A DNA stretch of 64,000 nt from assembly GCA_000403255.2 (NCBI GenBank), contig KE159595.1:200672-264671 (forward strand). Direction: 5' to 3'. The first letter of the stretch is position 1. Every line of letters begins with the position of its first letter. Both the position numbers and the translations under genes were made by a program. Source of the DNA: Lachnospiraceae bacterium 3-1. Lineage in GTDB: Bacteria > Bacillota > Clostridia > Lachnospirales > Lachnospiraceae. The notes below the pieces were generated by a model. That model was not told the origin of the DNA. It made no database searches and worked only from the letters and a program-made list of their open reading frames with translations. Positions 45,373-53,250 of the stretch are shown here, in pieces.

Positions 45373-46863
45373 ATGAGAAAAAGAATGAAAAAGGGACAGG
45401 TATATGTTGGTATCGTTGAGAAAGTTGTATTTCCCAATAAGGGAATTGTTTCTTTTGAAGATGGAAAAGTGGCAGTGGTAAAAAATGTGATTCCAGGGCA
45501 GAAAATTTCTTTTTGCATCAGTAAGGTGAGAAAGGGAAAAGGAGAAGGAAGGCTGTTAGAAGTATTGGAACAATCACCTGCTGAATTGAAACCTGCTCCT
45601 TGTGAGCATTTTGGTGTTTGTGGCGGATGTGTGTTCCTGAATTTGCCATATGAGAATCAATTGGAGTTGAAAAAGCAGCAGGTGAAAGAGCTTTTAGAGC
45701 CTGTGTATGCTCCCTTTCAGGCGGAGTGTGGTAATATTATTTTTGAAGAAAAATTTGAGGGGATTCGAAGAAGTCCAAGACAGTTTGAATATCGCAATAA
45801 AATGGAATTTTCTTTTGGGGATAGTTATAAAGGCGGTCCGTTATCATTGGGAATGCATAAACGTGGTAGTTTTCATGATATTGTGACTGTCGATGGATGT
45901 AAAATTGTGGATCAGGATTATTCAGAAATTTTATCAGCTACATTATATTTTTTTCAAAATTATAAAAATGATCAAGAGTATGAATATTTACACAGTTCTG
46001 AAGACTCTATCAGCAGTGAGGAAGACAAGATTGGGATACCATATTACCACAAAATGCGTCATATAGGGTATCTTAGACATCTTCTGGTACGGAAGGCAGC
46101 GAAAACAGGAGAGATTTTGGTAGATTTGGTAACGACTACCCAGATTAGCAAAGAAGCAGAGGAAAAAATGTTAGCTGGGTTTCGGGATGAGCTACTGAAA
46201 TTGAAGCTGGAAGGAAAAATCGTAGGGATTTTAAATACACATAATGACAGCCTGGCGGATGCTGTGATTAATCAGGGAACCCGGATTTTGTATGGGAAGG
46301 ATTGTTTTTATGAGGAGTTATTAGGACTGCGCTTTTGCATTTCTCCTTTTTCTTTTTTTCAGACCAATTCTCTTGGCGCGGAGGTTTTATATGAAACTGT
46401 CAGAGAATATATTGCAGATGCCGGCAATGGGAAGGTTGTATTTGATTTGTATAGTGGAACGGGGACAATTGCACAGATTCTTGCACCTGTGGCAAAGAAG
46501 GTAATTGGTGTGGAAATTGTAGAGGAGGCGGTAGAGGCTGCAAGGAAAAATGCGGTTCTCAATCAGTTGCATAACTGTGAATTTATAGCAGGGGATGTAC
46601 TGAAAGTTTTGGACAGTATTGAGGAAAAGCCGGATTTTATTGTTTTGGATCCGCCAAGGGAAGGGATTCATCCCAAAGCTTTGGAACAGATTATTCGTTA
46701 TGGTGTGGAAAAAATGGTTTATATTTCTTGCAAACCTTCCAGCTTGGCAAGAGATTTGGAAATTTTGCAGGCGAGGGGATATATGATGGAGAAAGTTTGT
46801 TGTGTGGACATGTTTCCGGCTACAGCGAATATAGAGACGTGCGTCCTTTTGGGTAGGAAATAG
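45373..46863 (+). CDS. rlmD: 23S rRNA (uracil) C5-methyltransferase, RlmD/RumA family
   Basis: A 496-residue SAM-dependent enzyme that makes 5-methyluridine in 23S rRNA. An N-terminal TRAM domain (residues 5-60), the Fe-S cluster motif CEHFGVCGGC near 75, the SAM site FDLYSGTGTIAQIL and the catalytic motifs LDPPREG and YISCKPSS. The chain ends at ETCVLLGRK, where shorter family members stop. Start at 45373 has a GGAGG too close; ATG 45385 is the alternative. The next stretch encodes a family-type C-terminal extension in another frame. Confidence 0.92.
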   Translation: MRKRMKKGQVYVGIVEKVVFPNKGIVSFEDGKVAVVKNVIPGQKISFCISKVRKGKGEGRLLEVLEQSPAELKPAPCEHFGVCGGCVFLNLPYENQLELKKQQVKELLEPVYAPFQAECGNIIFEEKFEGIRRSPRQFEYRNKMEFSFGDSYKGGPLSLGMHKRGSFHDIVTVDGCKIVDQDYSEILSATLYFFQNYKNDQEYEYLHSSEDSISSEEDKIGIPYYHKMRHIGYLRHLLVRKAAKTGEILVDLVTTTQISKEAEEKMLAGFRDELLKLKLEGKIVGILNTHNDSLADAVINQGTRILYGKDCFYEELLGLRFCISPFSFFQTNSLGAEVLYETVREYIADAGNGKVVFDLYSGTGTIAQILAPVAKKVIGVEIVEEAVEAARKNAVLNQLHNCEFIAGDVLKVLDSIEEKPDFIVLDPPREGIHPKALEQIIRYGVEKMVYISCKPSSLARDLEILQARGYMMEKVCCVDMFPATANIETCVLLGRK

Positions 46864-46864
46864 T

Positions 46865-47149
46865 AACACCGCTGATACTGTCTATGCGTATGTGGATTAT
46901 GAGCCAAAAGATAATGAATATCTGAAAGATGTAAAAGGCTGTGCAACCTATACGGAAATTAAAGAATGGATAATGTCGGAGTATGGTTTAAAGGTATCGT
47001 CACTGTATGTGGCGCAGATAAAAGACAAATGCGGTATTGAGAAACGTCTGAATTACAATGTAGGCGATAATAAAAGCCGTGTGCCGAAATGCCCGCCGGA
47101 GAAAGAGAAAGCAATAATGGCGGCGTTTAGGCATTTTAATATGGTGTGA
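46865..47149 (+). pseudogene. Detached C-terminal extension of an RlmD-type methyltransferase
   Basis: Directly after the rlmD stop, the +1 frame reads NTADTVYAYVDYEPKDNEYL and then ATYTEIKEWIMSEYGLKVS, ending PPEKEKAIMAAFRHFNMV. A domain of this kind (KVSSLYVAQIK, CPPEKE) is found as a C-terminal extension on RlmD-like proteins of gut Firmicutes, as I recall. Deleting one T in AAATAGTAAC would join RK to SNTADT in frame. No start codon with a binding site is present, so it is probably not made as a separate protein. Confidence 0.55.
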
Positions 47150-47254
47150 GATAATCGTTGCAGTTCAGCTTTTTGGCTGAACTGTTACCATATCGTAAAC
47201 CAGAATAAGTAGTGTACTATTTTTGTAGTTATAAATGTAAAGGAGATAATAGAA

Positions 47255-47704
47255 ATGAAAGTTGACCCAAGAATTGTGAATGAAGCTACAGCTTTTTTCA
47301 ATTTAGGTAAACAAGAATATTTAAAGCATGGGAATAGTATAAATACAGAAGAGGATGCTTATACATTTATTCCTGTTATTGTTAATCTTGCTTTTTCTAT
47401 AGAATTATTTTTAAAAAGTATGCTTGATAGCCCTTGGGGACATGATTTGGAAAAATTATTTATGCAAATAGATGATAATGAAAAAAATGCTATCCTTCAA
47501 CTGACTATAAAGCAAGCGCAACAATTAGAACCTGATTTTAAAGAATCTGATTTTTGGGATAGTTTGAGAAGAAATAAATTGGCTTTTGAGGACTGGAGAT
47601 ATTTTTACCAGAGAGGAAAAAATGCAAATATATTCTTTCTTTTGTCTTTTGCTACCGCATTACATAATATTCTTTCAATGGTAATGGTATTTGGTAAAAA
47701 ATGA
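47255..47704 (+). CDS. Hypothetical helical protein, weakly HEPN-like
   Basis: A 149-residue AT-rich gene with AAAGGAGA 8 bases before the ATG. The sequence is mostly helical; VNLAFSIELFLKSML followed by GHDLEKLF recalls the helix pair of HEPN-type proteins, but the catalytic RxxxxH is not evident. It stands at the start of the accessory region, before a toxin-antitoxin locus, with codon use unlike rlmD. A defence or toxin-related role is possible but not shown. Confidence 0.6.
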   Translation: MKVDPRIVNEATAFFNLGKQEYLKHGNSINTEEDAYTFIPVIVNLAFSIELFLKSMLDSPWGHDLEKLFMQIDDNEKNAILQLTIKQAQQLEPDFKESDFWDSLRRNKLAFEDWRYFYQRGKNANIFFLLSFATALHNILSMVMVFGKK

Positions 47705-47746
47705 TTTTGTAAGGGACATAAATAAGGAACAAAGTTTATACAGGGG

Positions 47747-47775
47747 TTGATTTTCAGATTAAGAAATGTTATATT
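47747..47775 (+). promoter_or_regulatory. Promoter of the type I antitoxin RNA
   Basis: TTGATT and TATATT separated by 17 bases, followed about 8 bases later by the start of a short antisense transcript. Confidence 0.65.
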
Positions 47776-47782
47776 ATAGAAA

Positions 47783-47875
47783 AGGAGCAGCCGCCCACAA
47801 AGTGGTTAGCCCCCAGTTATGCTTACAATAAGCCTACCTGTAACCGGCCAAGTTAGCAAGGTAGGCTTATTTATT
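47783..47875 (+). ncRNA. Antisense RNA antitoxin (RatA-like)
   Basis: A transcript of about 90 nt from the promoter at 47747, ending in a terminator at 47828-47873 (AATAAGCCTACC/GGTAGGCTTATT then TTATT). Its 3' end overlaps the 3' end of a minus-strand holin-like toxin gene. This convergent overlap is the layout of TxpA/RatA-type type I systems, where the antisense RNA pairs with the 3' end of the toxin mRNA. End points are estimated. Confidence 0.65.
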
Positions 47876-47966
47876 TTCGCTTATTATTCCTATCAATATA
47901 GGAAAGCAACGCAATAAGAAAATTACCGCCCAAAAACAACAGGCTTAAAATCTGGTATGTATTCAT
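47871..47966 (-). CDS. Holin-like toxin of a type I toxin-antitoxin system
   Basis: A 31-residue peptide, MNTYQILSLLFLGG followed by NFLIALLSYIDRNNKRK: a single membrane helix ending in a basic tail, the pattern of the Hol_Tox/TxpA/BsrG group of membrane-damaging peptides. A G-rich binding site precedes the ATG. Only 20 bases upstream of the start remain before the IS1182-type element, so its promoter (now at 50026-50054) has been separated from it. It is probably silent at present. Confidence 0.75.
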   Translation of the reverse strand: MNTYQILSLLFLGGNFLIALLSYIDRNNKRK

Positions 47967-47986
47967 ACGCGCCACCCCCCCTCAGC

Positions 47987-49963
47987 CTGTCCGAAAACTA
48001 GATTTTTAGGCATAAATTTAGCCCCTTTCCTTCTTCTGTGACATTGAAAACTGAATAAAATACACAGTATGAAGAAAGAGGCTTATGCCTGTTCCATCAA
48101 TTCCATCATTTTTTGAAATCCAAGAAGATTTTTCGCCCGTTCAAGATTATACCCCAGACAGAAGAGCGCAAACTCTCCAGCCACTTTTCGCATCCCCCTC
48201 AGTAGGAAATAAGTGGCTCCCATCGCTCGTTTTATTGTCCCAAACGGATGCTCCGATAAACACATTCTTTGGCGCATCTTTTCCTTGTTTGGTTTCAGAA
48301 AAAACTTTACAACCTTTCTTTTTTCATAATGCCATTTTTCATTGGCTTTCGTTTCTTCTGGCTTCTTTCCTTCTGCCTTTAGCCAGTCCTTACAGGGTTT
48401 TATCAGCTGGTCTTTGCTAAAGTCAGTCTCTTTCCATTCACCTTTTCCCTTATAACACTTATTACGCCTTGGACAGTGCCTGCAGGCATTTTTATTAGAA
48501 TAGCGGATGTTCCCGTTTTTCTTTATACTTTTCTGTCTCAGGATTTCTCCTGCCGGACAGTATACCATGTTTCTCTCAGGATCTCTAACAAAATAACCTT
48601 CTTTTGCCTTTTCCAGCATTTCCTCAGGGCTTCCATACACGCTGCTGTTTTCCTGTTTTTCATCCACCACTTTACGCCGGACTGTTTCCACCCTCATATC
48701 CTGTATCACTTCTGCATAAGCTTCCGGAATCCTGCCTGCGTGCAGTGCTTTTTTCAGTTCTTCAGGAGCCGTGCCGGCAGTATCAGCTTCTGCTTCTTCA
48801 TAAGGTATTTCTATTTCGTAACCATCTTTTCCATCATCCGCTATGACATGTGGGATAATACCCTTTTCCAGACACTCTGCCATATCTTCCGTAGCTTCAT
48901 AACCTTTATCAGCCACTGCTTCTATGATTTTTTCCGGATCGGAATCCTTTATTCCCTGCATGGCACTTCCCAGTAATCCATGGTCAGTTACCTGATTGGT
49001 CATCTGAAAGTCACGAATCAGATGCGTTTCAGAATCTACCGCCGTCTGTGGGTTATATGCTACTGCAAAACCATTTTTATTTTTCATGAGCCTTGCGTCT
49101 GCGTCTGTAATGGAAAGCTGGGATGCCCCCGTTTCTTCCATCAGTTTCTGATAACCTTCATATCTGGCAAGTCTCTCCCGTGCCTCTTTTAACTTAGTCT
49201 CAAGACTTTCTCTTGTCAGTTCCCCAGGAATTCCATCTGCTTCTTCCTGCTCATCCATTTCATTCAGAATCCGCAGATATTCATCTGTATGGCCATTCAG
49301 CCATTTGATCCTGTCATCCAGCTTATTTTTGGTGAAGTTGTTATCCTTTGCATTATTCGCCTGAATCTTTGTCCCGTCAACAGAAGCAAATCCCCATTCC
49401 ACTGCACTGGAAATCCGCCGGTTGAATTCATGAAAAATTTCTTTCAGGCTGTCTATGTTGTCTTTCCTGAAATCTGCAATGGTACGAAAATCAGGTTCCA
49501 CACCGCCGGTCATCCATTTCACTTCAAGATTTACTTTACAGCTTTCTGCCAGTTTTCGTGAGGAGCGGATACCCTTTCTGCTTCCATAAATATAAACCTT
49601 ATAAAGGCTTTTAGGATCGTAAGATGGACGGCCTTCTGCTGCTACAGGTTTTACACCGTACTTTTCTATATCAAGATGATTTACAAACGCATCAATGATC
49701 CTTGCAATACTTTCTTTATCTACAAATGCATCCCATGAACAATACATCAGCTGATCCCTGTTAAAACCTGAAACATACGGCATTTCAATTCACCCCGGAA
49801 TAAATTTTTCTCAGCTTCCATTATACTATATTTGAGCCATAGATGCATGATTTTCTGTGTACTTTATTCAGTTTTCAATGTACAATTTTAATTTATATTG
49901 AACACTCACAAGAGCGTATCAATCTTTATTTCTTTAGGTTAAATTATCCGAGTTTTCGGACAG
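47987..49963 (-). mobile_element. IS1182-family insertion sequence
   Basis: An element of about 1977 bp with terminal inverted repeats CTGTCCGAAAACT at both ends, and a long subterminal inverted repeat of 27 bp with one mismatch at 48041-48067 and 49855-49881 (begins ACATTGAAAACTGAAT). It carries one transposase gene on the minus strand. The flanks match the two halves of one toxin gene leader, which fixes the boundaries. No clear target duplication is seen. Confidence 0.8.
48083..49783 (-). CDS. IS1182-family transposase
   Basis: A 566-residue DDE transposase. The N-terminal domain (PSYDPKSLYKVYIYGSRKGI) is typical of IS1182/IS5-like proteins. Catalytic acidic residues are likely in FASVDGTKIQAN, VADKGYEAT and near the C-terminus. 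A cysteine cluster (CPAGE, ACRHCPRRNKC) and the C-terminal FGTIKRAMGATYFLLRG are family features. GGGGTGA lies upstream. Intact length suggests activity. Confidence 0.92.
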   Translation of the reverse strand: MPYVSGFNRDQLMYCSWDAFVDKESIARIIDAFVNHLDIEKYGVKPVAAEGRPSYDPKSLYKVYIYGSRKGIRSSRKLAESCKVNLEVKWMTGGVEPDFRTIADFRKDNIDSLKEIFHEFNRRISSAVEWGFASVDGTKIQANNAKDNNFTKNKLDDRIKWLNGHTDEYLRILNEMDEQEEADGIPGELTRESLETKLKEARERLARYEGYQKLMEETGASQLSITDADARLMKNKNGFAVAYNPQTAVDSETHLIRDFQMTNQVTDHGLLGSAMQGIKDSDPEKIIEAVADKGYEATEDMAECLEKGIIPHVIADDGKDGYEIEIPYEEAEADTAGTAPEELKKALHAGRIPEAYAEVIQDMRVETVRRKVVDEKQENSSVYGSPEEMLEKAKEGYFVRDPERNMVYCPAGEILRQKSIKKNGNIRYSNKNACRHCPRRNKCYKGKGEWKETDFSKDQLIKPCKDWLKAEGKKPEETKANEKWHYEKRKVVKFFLKPNKEKMRQRMCLSEHPFGTIKRAMGATYFLLRGMRKVAGEFALFCLGYNLERAKNLLGFQKMMELMEQA

Positions 49964-50025
49964 TCTCCCCTTCTTCAGTGAAGTTAGGGAGGCTACCACC
50001 TTGTAACACGACTGCTCTGGGACAA

Positions 50026-50054
50026 ATTATAGCATACCTCATGTCATTCGGCAA
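50026..50054 (-). promoter_or_regulatory. Orphaned promoter of the type I toxin
   Basis: On the minus strand TTGCCG and TATAAT are 17 bases apart, with an extended -10 TGC just before TATAAT. The transcript would read CCAGAGCAG... and then AACTTCACTGAAGAAGGGG, the kind of leader found before Hol_Tox toxins, and runs straight into the IS at 49963. Confidence 0.65.
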
Positions 50055-50159
50055 TCTGCTTTTTCTATTCTTTGGATTTCTCCGTAAACATTTCCCCATC
50101 AACAATAATAAAATATGCGGGTGCATTTTTTGAAATATAATCACCGAAAGGAGACAAAA

Positions 50160-50465
50160 ATGAATAAGCTAATTGAAGACTTAATCAAAAAAGGCATGGG
50201 AAATTTCATGGACAGGAGCAGGGATGCGTTAGCCTGGGCAGATGAAATCTATCTGAATGACATCAAAGATGAAAATGAACTGGCACAGCACTATGAAAAC
50301 CTCGACTTAACCAAAGCACAGAGAAAGGTAATCAATGATTATATGGCGTGTGCAACAACAGTCAATCACCGTTATGCCGATATTTCGTATATGTGCGGCA
50401 TTAAGGATACGGTCATCATACTCGTTTCACTGGGGCGGATAAAAGGCGTTGAAGCTGAAGAATAA
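50160..50465 (+). CDS. Hypothetical protein of the integrative element
   Basis: A 101-residue soluble helical protein beginning MNKLIEDLIKKGMGNFMDRS. AAAGGAG lies before the ATG. It reads like the small accessory genes of Firmicute integrative elements but I cannot name the family. It is followed by a terminator, so it forms its own unit. Confidence 0.65.
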   Translation: MNKLIEDLIKKGMGNFMDRSRDALAWADEIYLNDIKDENELAQHYENLDLTKAQRKVINDYMACATTVNHRYADISYMCGIKDTVIILVSLGRIKGVEAEE

Positions 50466-50496
50466 TATATGCCATATGCCCTTAAAAAACGACTTT

Positions 50497-50527
50497 AGAG
50501 CCAGTCGGAAAACAGGCTCTTTTTTGC
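50497..50527 (+). terminator. Rho-independent terminator
   Basis: AGAGCC pairs with GGCTCT across a 12-base loop, followed by six Ts. Confidence 0.8.
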
Positions 50528-50564
50528 TGCCAGAAAATATATCAGATGAAAGGGGAAGTCAATC

Positions 50565-51128
50565 ATGGCGGAATTATGTGATTTAGTGGAAGTAGTGGAA
50601 AACAACATGGAATGCGTGGTATTGAAAGTGAAGAAGGGCGCAGGGATGCAGCTTATACGTATGGGATGTTTTGACGGGGACGAAACCATGTTCAGGCTGA
50701 CGAAGGGGAGCAGCCATACCTGCACCATGTTCCGTGACGGGAGGAAGCCCGTTTCATGGAGCTGGGGAGAATCAGGGCACACGCTGGTGTGTGACTCACT
50801 GCATAAATGCGGCCATATGGTAAAAAGATGCATTTCCGATGATTTCGGCATCTACATGGGAAAGGACGCAATGAAGAGAATGCAGACGCTCCATGTCCGG
50901 TCGCTGGAGGACATGAAGGGCAGAAGAGAGCATTACAAGCTGATGTGGTGGGAACACGGCGAGGCCGTCTGCATCCATAAGAACGGAGAGTACCACATAT
51001 GGGGAATGGGGCTGGAAAAGGCAAAGGAATATGTCAGCGGGAAGATTGCCGTTGAACACATATCGGATATATACCGTTCTCCGCAGACCGGATGCTATAT
51101 CATGGATATAAAAGGCGCAAGAAAATAG
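50565..51128 (+). CDS. Hypothetical protein of the integrative element
   Basis: A 187-residue protein of unknown function, beginning MAELCDLVEVVENNMECVV. AAAGGGG precedes the ATG. Cysteine- and tryptophan-containing, no membrane segment. GC content is visibly higher than the flanking chromosome. First of four closely spaced same-strand genes with no recognised families. Confidence 0.65.
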   Translation: MAELCDLVEVVENNMECVVLKVKKGAGMQLIRMGCFDGDETMFRLTKGSSHTCTMFRDGRKPVSWSWGESGHTLVCDSLHKCGHMVKRCISDDFGIYMGKDAMKRMQTLHVRSLEDMKGRREHYKLMWWEHGEAVCIHKNGEYHIWGMGLEKAKEYVSGKIAVEHISDIYRSPQTGCYIMDIKGARK

Positions 51129-51167
51129 ATTCTAACGTCAGGAATATAGCGAAAGGAGCGGCCAGGA

Positions 51168-51365
51168 ATGGCAGATTACAAGATTTTATATTATGAAATC
51201 TATAAGTTTCCGCAATGCCCAGCAGACAGCGGCAGATACTACGGTAAAACCCCGGTATTGGAGCAGGCGGAAACTGTTATCAGAAACGCAAAGGAAAATG
51301 GCAAACTGCTCTTTATGAAAGCGGTTTGCAGTGATGGAAAGAAACGGTTTATGTTCTGGCCATAA
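51168..51365 (+). CDS. Small hypothetical protein
   Basis: A 65-residue protein, MADYKILYYEIYKFPQCPADSG, 40 bases after the previous gene with AAAGGAG upstream. The ending KKRFMFWP is compact and aromatic. Family not recognised; element accessory gene. Confidence 0.6.
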   Translation: MADYKILYYEIYKFPQCPADSGRYYGKTPVLEQAETVIRNAKENGKLLFMKAVCSDGKKRFMFWP

Positions 51366-51381
51366 CGAAAGGAGCTGACGT

Positions 51382-51618
51382 ATGGAACAAACAATCAGGG
51401 AGATAATTGCACAGGCGGACGATGAAAGAAATTTTGATTTAATCCGCTGGGTGAAAGACATTCTGGATGAGTTTGCATCCACCTATAACTGCCCTTCGGA
51501 TTGGCAGTGCATAGGGGCAGGGCTTGCAGGTGAGTACCTGGCGGATTCATGGGTGTATGAAAATCTGGAACTATATAATTTTGTGGAAATCCCGGAAGGA
51601 GGCGAAAAACAAATATGA
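51382..51618 (+). CDS. Small hypothetical protein
   Basis: A 78-residue acidic protein, MEQTIREIIAQADDERNFDLI, preceded by AAAGGAG. It overlaps the next gene by 4 bases (ATGA), so the two are translationally coupled. No function proposed. Confidence 0.6.
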   Translation: MEQTIREIIAQADDERNFDLIRWVKDILDEFASTYNCPSDWQCIGAGLAGEYLADSWVYENLELYNFVEIPEGGEKQI

Positions 51619-51893
51619 AGACCGGATTATTAGAAGTTATGGAACAGGTGACGATTTACTTCAAAGAGAACCTTCCCAAGTACACTGTCCTGAAAATCAG
51701 AAAGAAATCGTACCATCCTGACGATTCCCATCTTTACATGGTAGCAGCTAAAAAAGACGATGGCACATACGCTGTCTGGACATGTTGGAACCAGAAGCTG
51801 AAAAGCCTGAACCATGGGCATTATGGCTTACATAGCAAAGAAGACTGTGAAAAGGTAATGGACGGGTTTTATTACAGCGGAGATTCTGGATAA
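51615..51893 (+). CDS. Small hypothetical protein
   Basis: A 92-residue protein beginning MKTGLLEVMEQVTIYFKENL, coupled to the previous gene through ATGA overlap. Aromatic-rich middle (YAVWTCWNQKL). It closes the short operon; the noncoding repeat region starts 4 bases after its stop. Confidence 0.6.
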   Translation: MKTGLLEVMEQVTIYFKENLPKYTVLKIRKKSYHPDDSHLYMVAAKKDDGTYAVWTCWNQKLKSLNHGHYGLHSKEDCEKVMDGFYYSGDSG

Positions 51894-51896
51894 AGT

Positions 51897-52244
51897 GTAA
51901 GAAAGTTTGTAGGAAAATTTGTAAGAAAGTACGGGAATGGCATACAGAAAAAGCCTGGTTTATGAGGGTTTTTAGCAGGTGTAAGAAAGTGTAAAAATGC
52001 CTGCTTTAAAACCCAATACAGGCAAGGGTTTTAAAGGGCGTAAGAATGTATGAAAGTTTTTCCAACCCTTATATATATAAAAAATATACATATACACATA
52101 TATGATACACATATAATTTTTTTCTATAATTGACTTAAAAAACTTTCATACATTCTTACAAGAGGGTGTTTTCCTTGATTTATAAGGCTTTTTGGCGTAT
52201 GAAAGTATGTTTTAAGAGTCTTACAAACTTTCATACTTTCTTAC
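51897..52244. repeat. AT-rich repeat and inverted-repeat array
   Basis: GTAAGAAAGT occurs at 51897, 51921 and 51981, and inverted as ACTTTCTTAC at 52235. GTAAGAATGTATGAAAGT at 52040-52057 is a perfect inverted match of 52142-52159 (extended by five Ts/As). GTATGAAAGT at 52197 is matched by ACTTTCATAC at 52227. Competing stems are also present: GGGTTTT at 51966, TTTAAAACCC at 52005-52014 and GGGTTTTAAA at 52026-52035. An AT-only core (52070-52135) lies in the middle. It could be a replication or transfer origin with iterons, or a structured RNA. Confidence 0.75.
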
Positions 52245-52552
52245 ATTTTCTTCTGTATGGTTCTATAAGAAATCCCTTTTTTGTATGTTTATCTAAAAAA
52301 TATCTGTATGTTTGAAAAATGAATCGGAAATCCTGCTTTTTTATTTGTATAAAGCAATATGAAAAGGGTGTATTATTCGATGCATACATAAGAATCTTTG
52401 CTGCGCAGTTTGAAATTCAAACACTGCCATATTAAGCTGTCTGCATATTGTAGGCAGCTTAAATTTTTTCTGCCTGCCAGCAGAAAAACGGGAGCATGGA
52501 TGAAACATAGAAATCAGATTTTCAAAATCAGACTACTGTAGGGAGGAAGATT
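52245..52552. other. Noncoding leader before the DUF488 gene
   Basis: No normal gene. A terminator-like hairpin (AAGCTG/CAGCTT then Ts) ends near 52470. The motif TTTTTTCTGCCTGC-GCAGAAAAA at 52464-52488 follows, and then a possible 13-codon leader peptide at 52500-52541 (MKHRNQIFKIRLL) behind GGGAGC. A similar hairpin plus GGAGC and a tiny frame recurs at about 55929. Confidence 0.45.
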
Positions 52553-52960
52553 ATGATAACTATTACAGACATCCGTAATGTAAACTATGCAGCATACGAT
52601 GAAGTATGGGCGATTGTACGCTCACTCAAGAACCCTGGAAGGATGAAGCATGTCCCAGAGCTGTCCCCTTCTTGGGCGTTATTCAAAAAGTATTTGCAGT
52701 TAAGGGATACAGGGAAATGGAATGCAGATGTGTTCAGAAGTATTTATGTTCCGACATTCGTAAAAGAGATGTCGGACATAGGAGCACGGAAGAAGCTCTC
52801 CGAGCTTATAGAACTGGACAGGCAGGGAAAGAGAATCTGTTTGATTTGCTTTTGTCATGATGAAACTTTGTGTCACCGAAGCATTATTGTGGGAATCCTG
52901 CAATATATGGGTGTTCAGGTACAAAATGTAAAAGGGGACTATTCAAAATATGGCAGGTAA
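52553..52960 (+). CDS. DUF488 family protein
   Basis: A 135-residue protein with the DUF488 signature near the end, CFCHDETLCHRSIIVGIL, whose cysteines and histidines suggest a metal or redox site. GGGAGG precedes the ATG. DUF488 proteins are common cargo of mobile elements; their reaction is not established. The 110 bases after it hold a gene-like remnant frame (TLNELFGEKFGDEFYYGKNI) without a start. Confidence 0.85.
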   Translation: MITITDIRNVNYAAYDEVWAIVRSLKNPGRMKHVPELSPSWALFKKYLQLRDTGKWNADVFRSIYVPTFVKEMSDIGARKKLSELIELDRQGKRICLICFCHDETLCHRSIIVGILQYMGVQVQNVKGDYSKYGR

Positions 52961-53073
52961 CTTGTGGCATCCGGCCTTTAGGTTGGACGCTCAATGAGCT
53001 GTTTGGAGAGAAATTTGGGGATGAATTTTATTACGGCAAAAATATATAGTAAAACCAAAGGAGAACTCCAAAT

Positions 53074-53250
53074 ATGAAAGAGCTGGAACCACAGAAACAA
53101 TTTCAGATTGCACAGGTTGTGGCAACAATGGCTATCGAGGATATGCCAGTTGACAGCCAGACCTACGAGATTCTTACACAGATTGCTACTGGAGAGAAGA
53201 CAGCGGAACAGATTATCAGTGAGATAAAAAAGGAGTACAAAAATGGCTGA
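53074..53250 (+). CDS. VbhA-like antitoxin of a Fic toxin pair
   Basis: A 58-residue protein, MKELEPQKQFQIAQVVATMAI, with AAAGGAG 9 bases upstream. It is helical and contains TMAIED near residues 18-23, close to the (S/T)xxxE(G/N) inhibition motif of VbhA-type antitoxins, in which the Glu blocks ATP binding by Fic. It overlaps the Fic gene by 8 bases, the normal arrangement for this type of pair. Confidence 0.75.
   Translation: MKELEPQKQFQIAQVVATMAIEDMPVDSQTYEILTQIATGEKTAEQIISEIKKEYKNG

Noticed and set aside
48476..48976. A 166-codon plus-strand frame in the IS1182 element
   Set aside because: Antisense shadow of the transposase; phenylalanine/cysteine-rich translation with no family resemblance.
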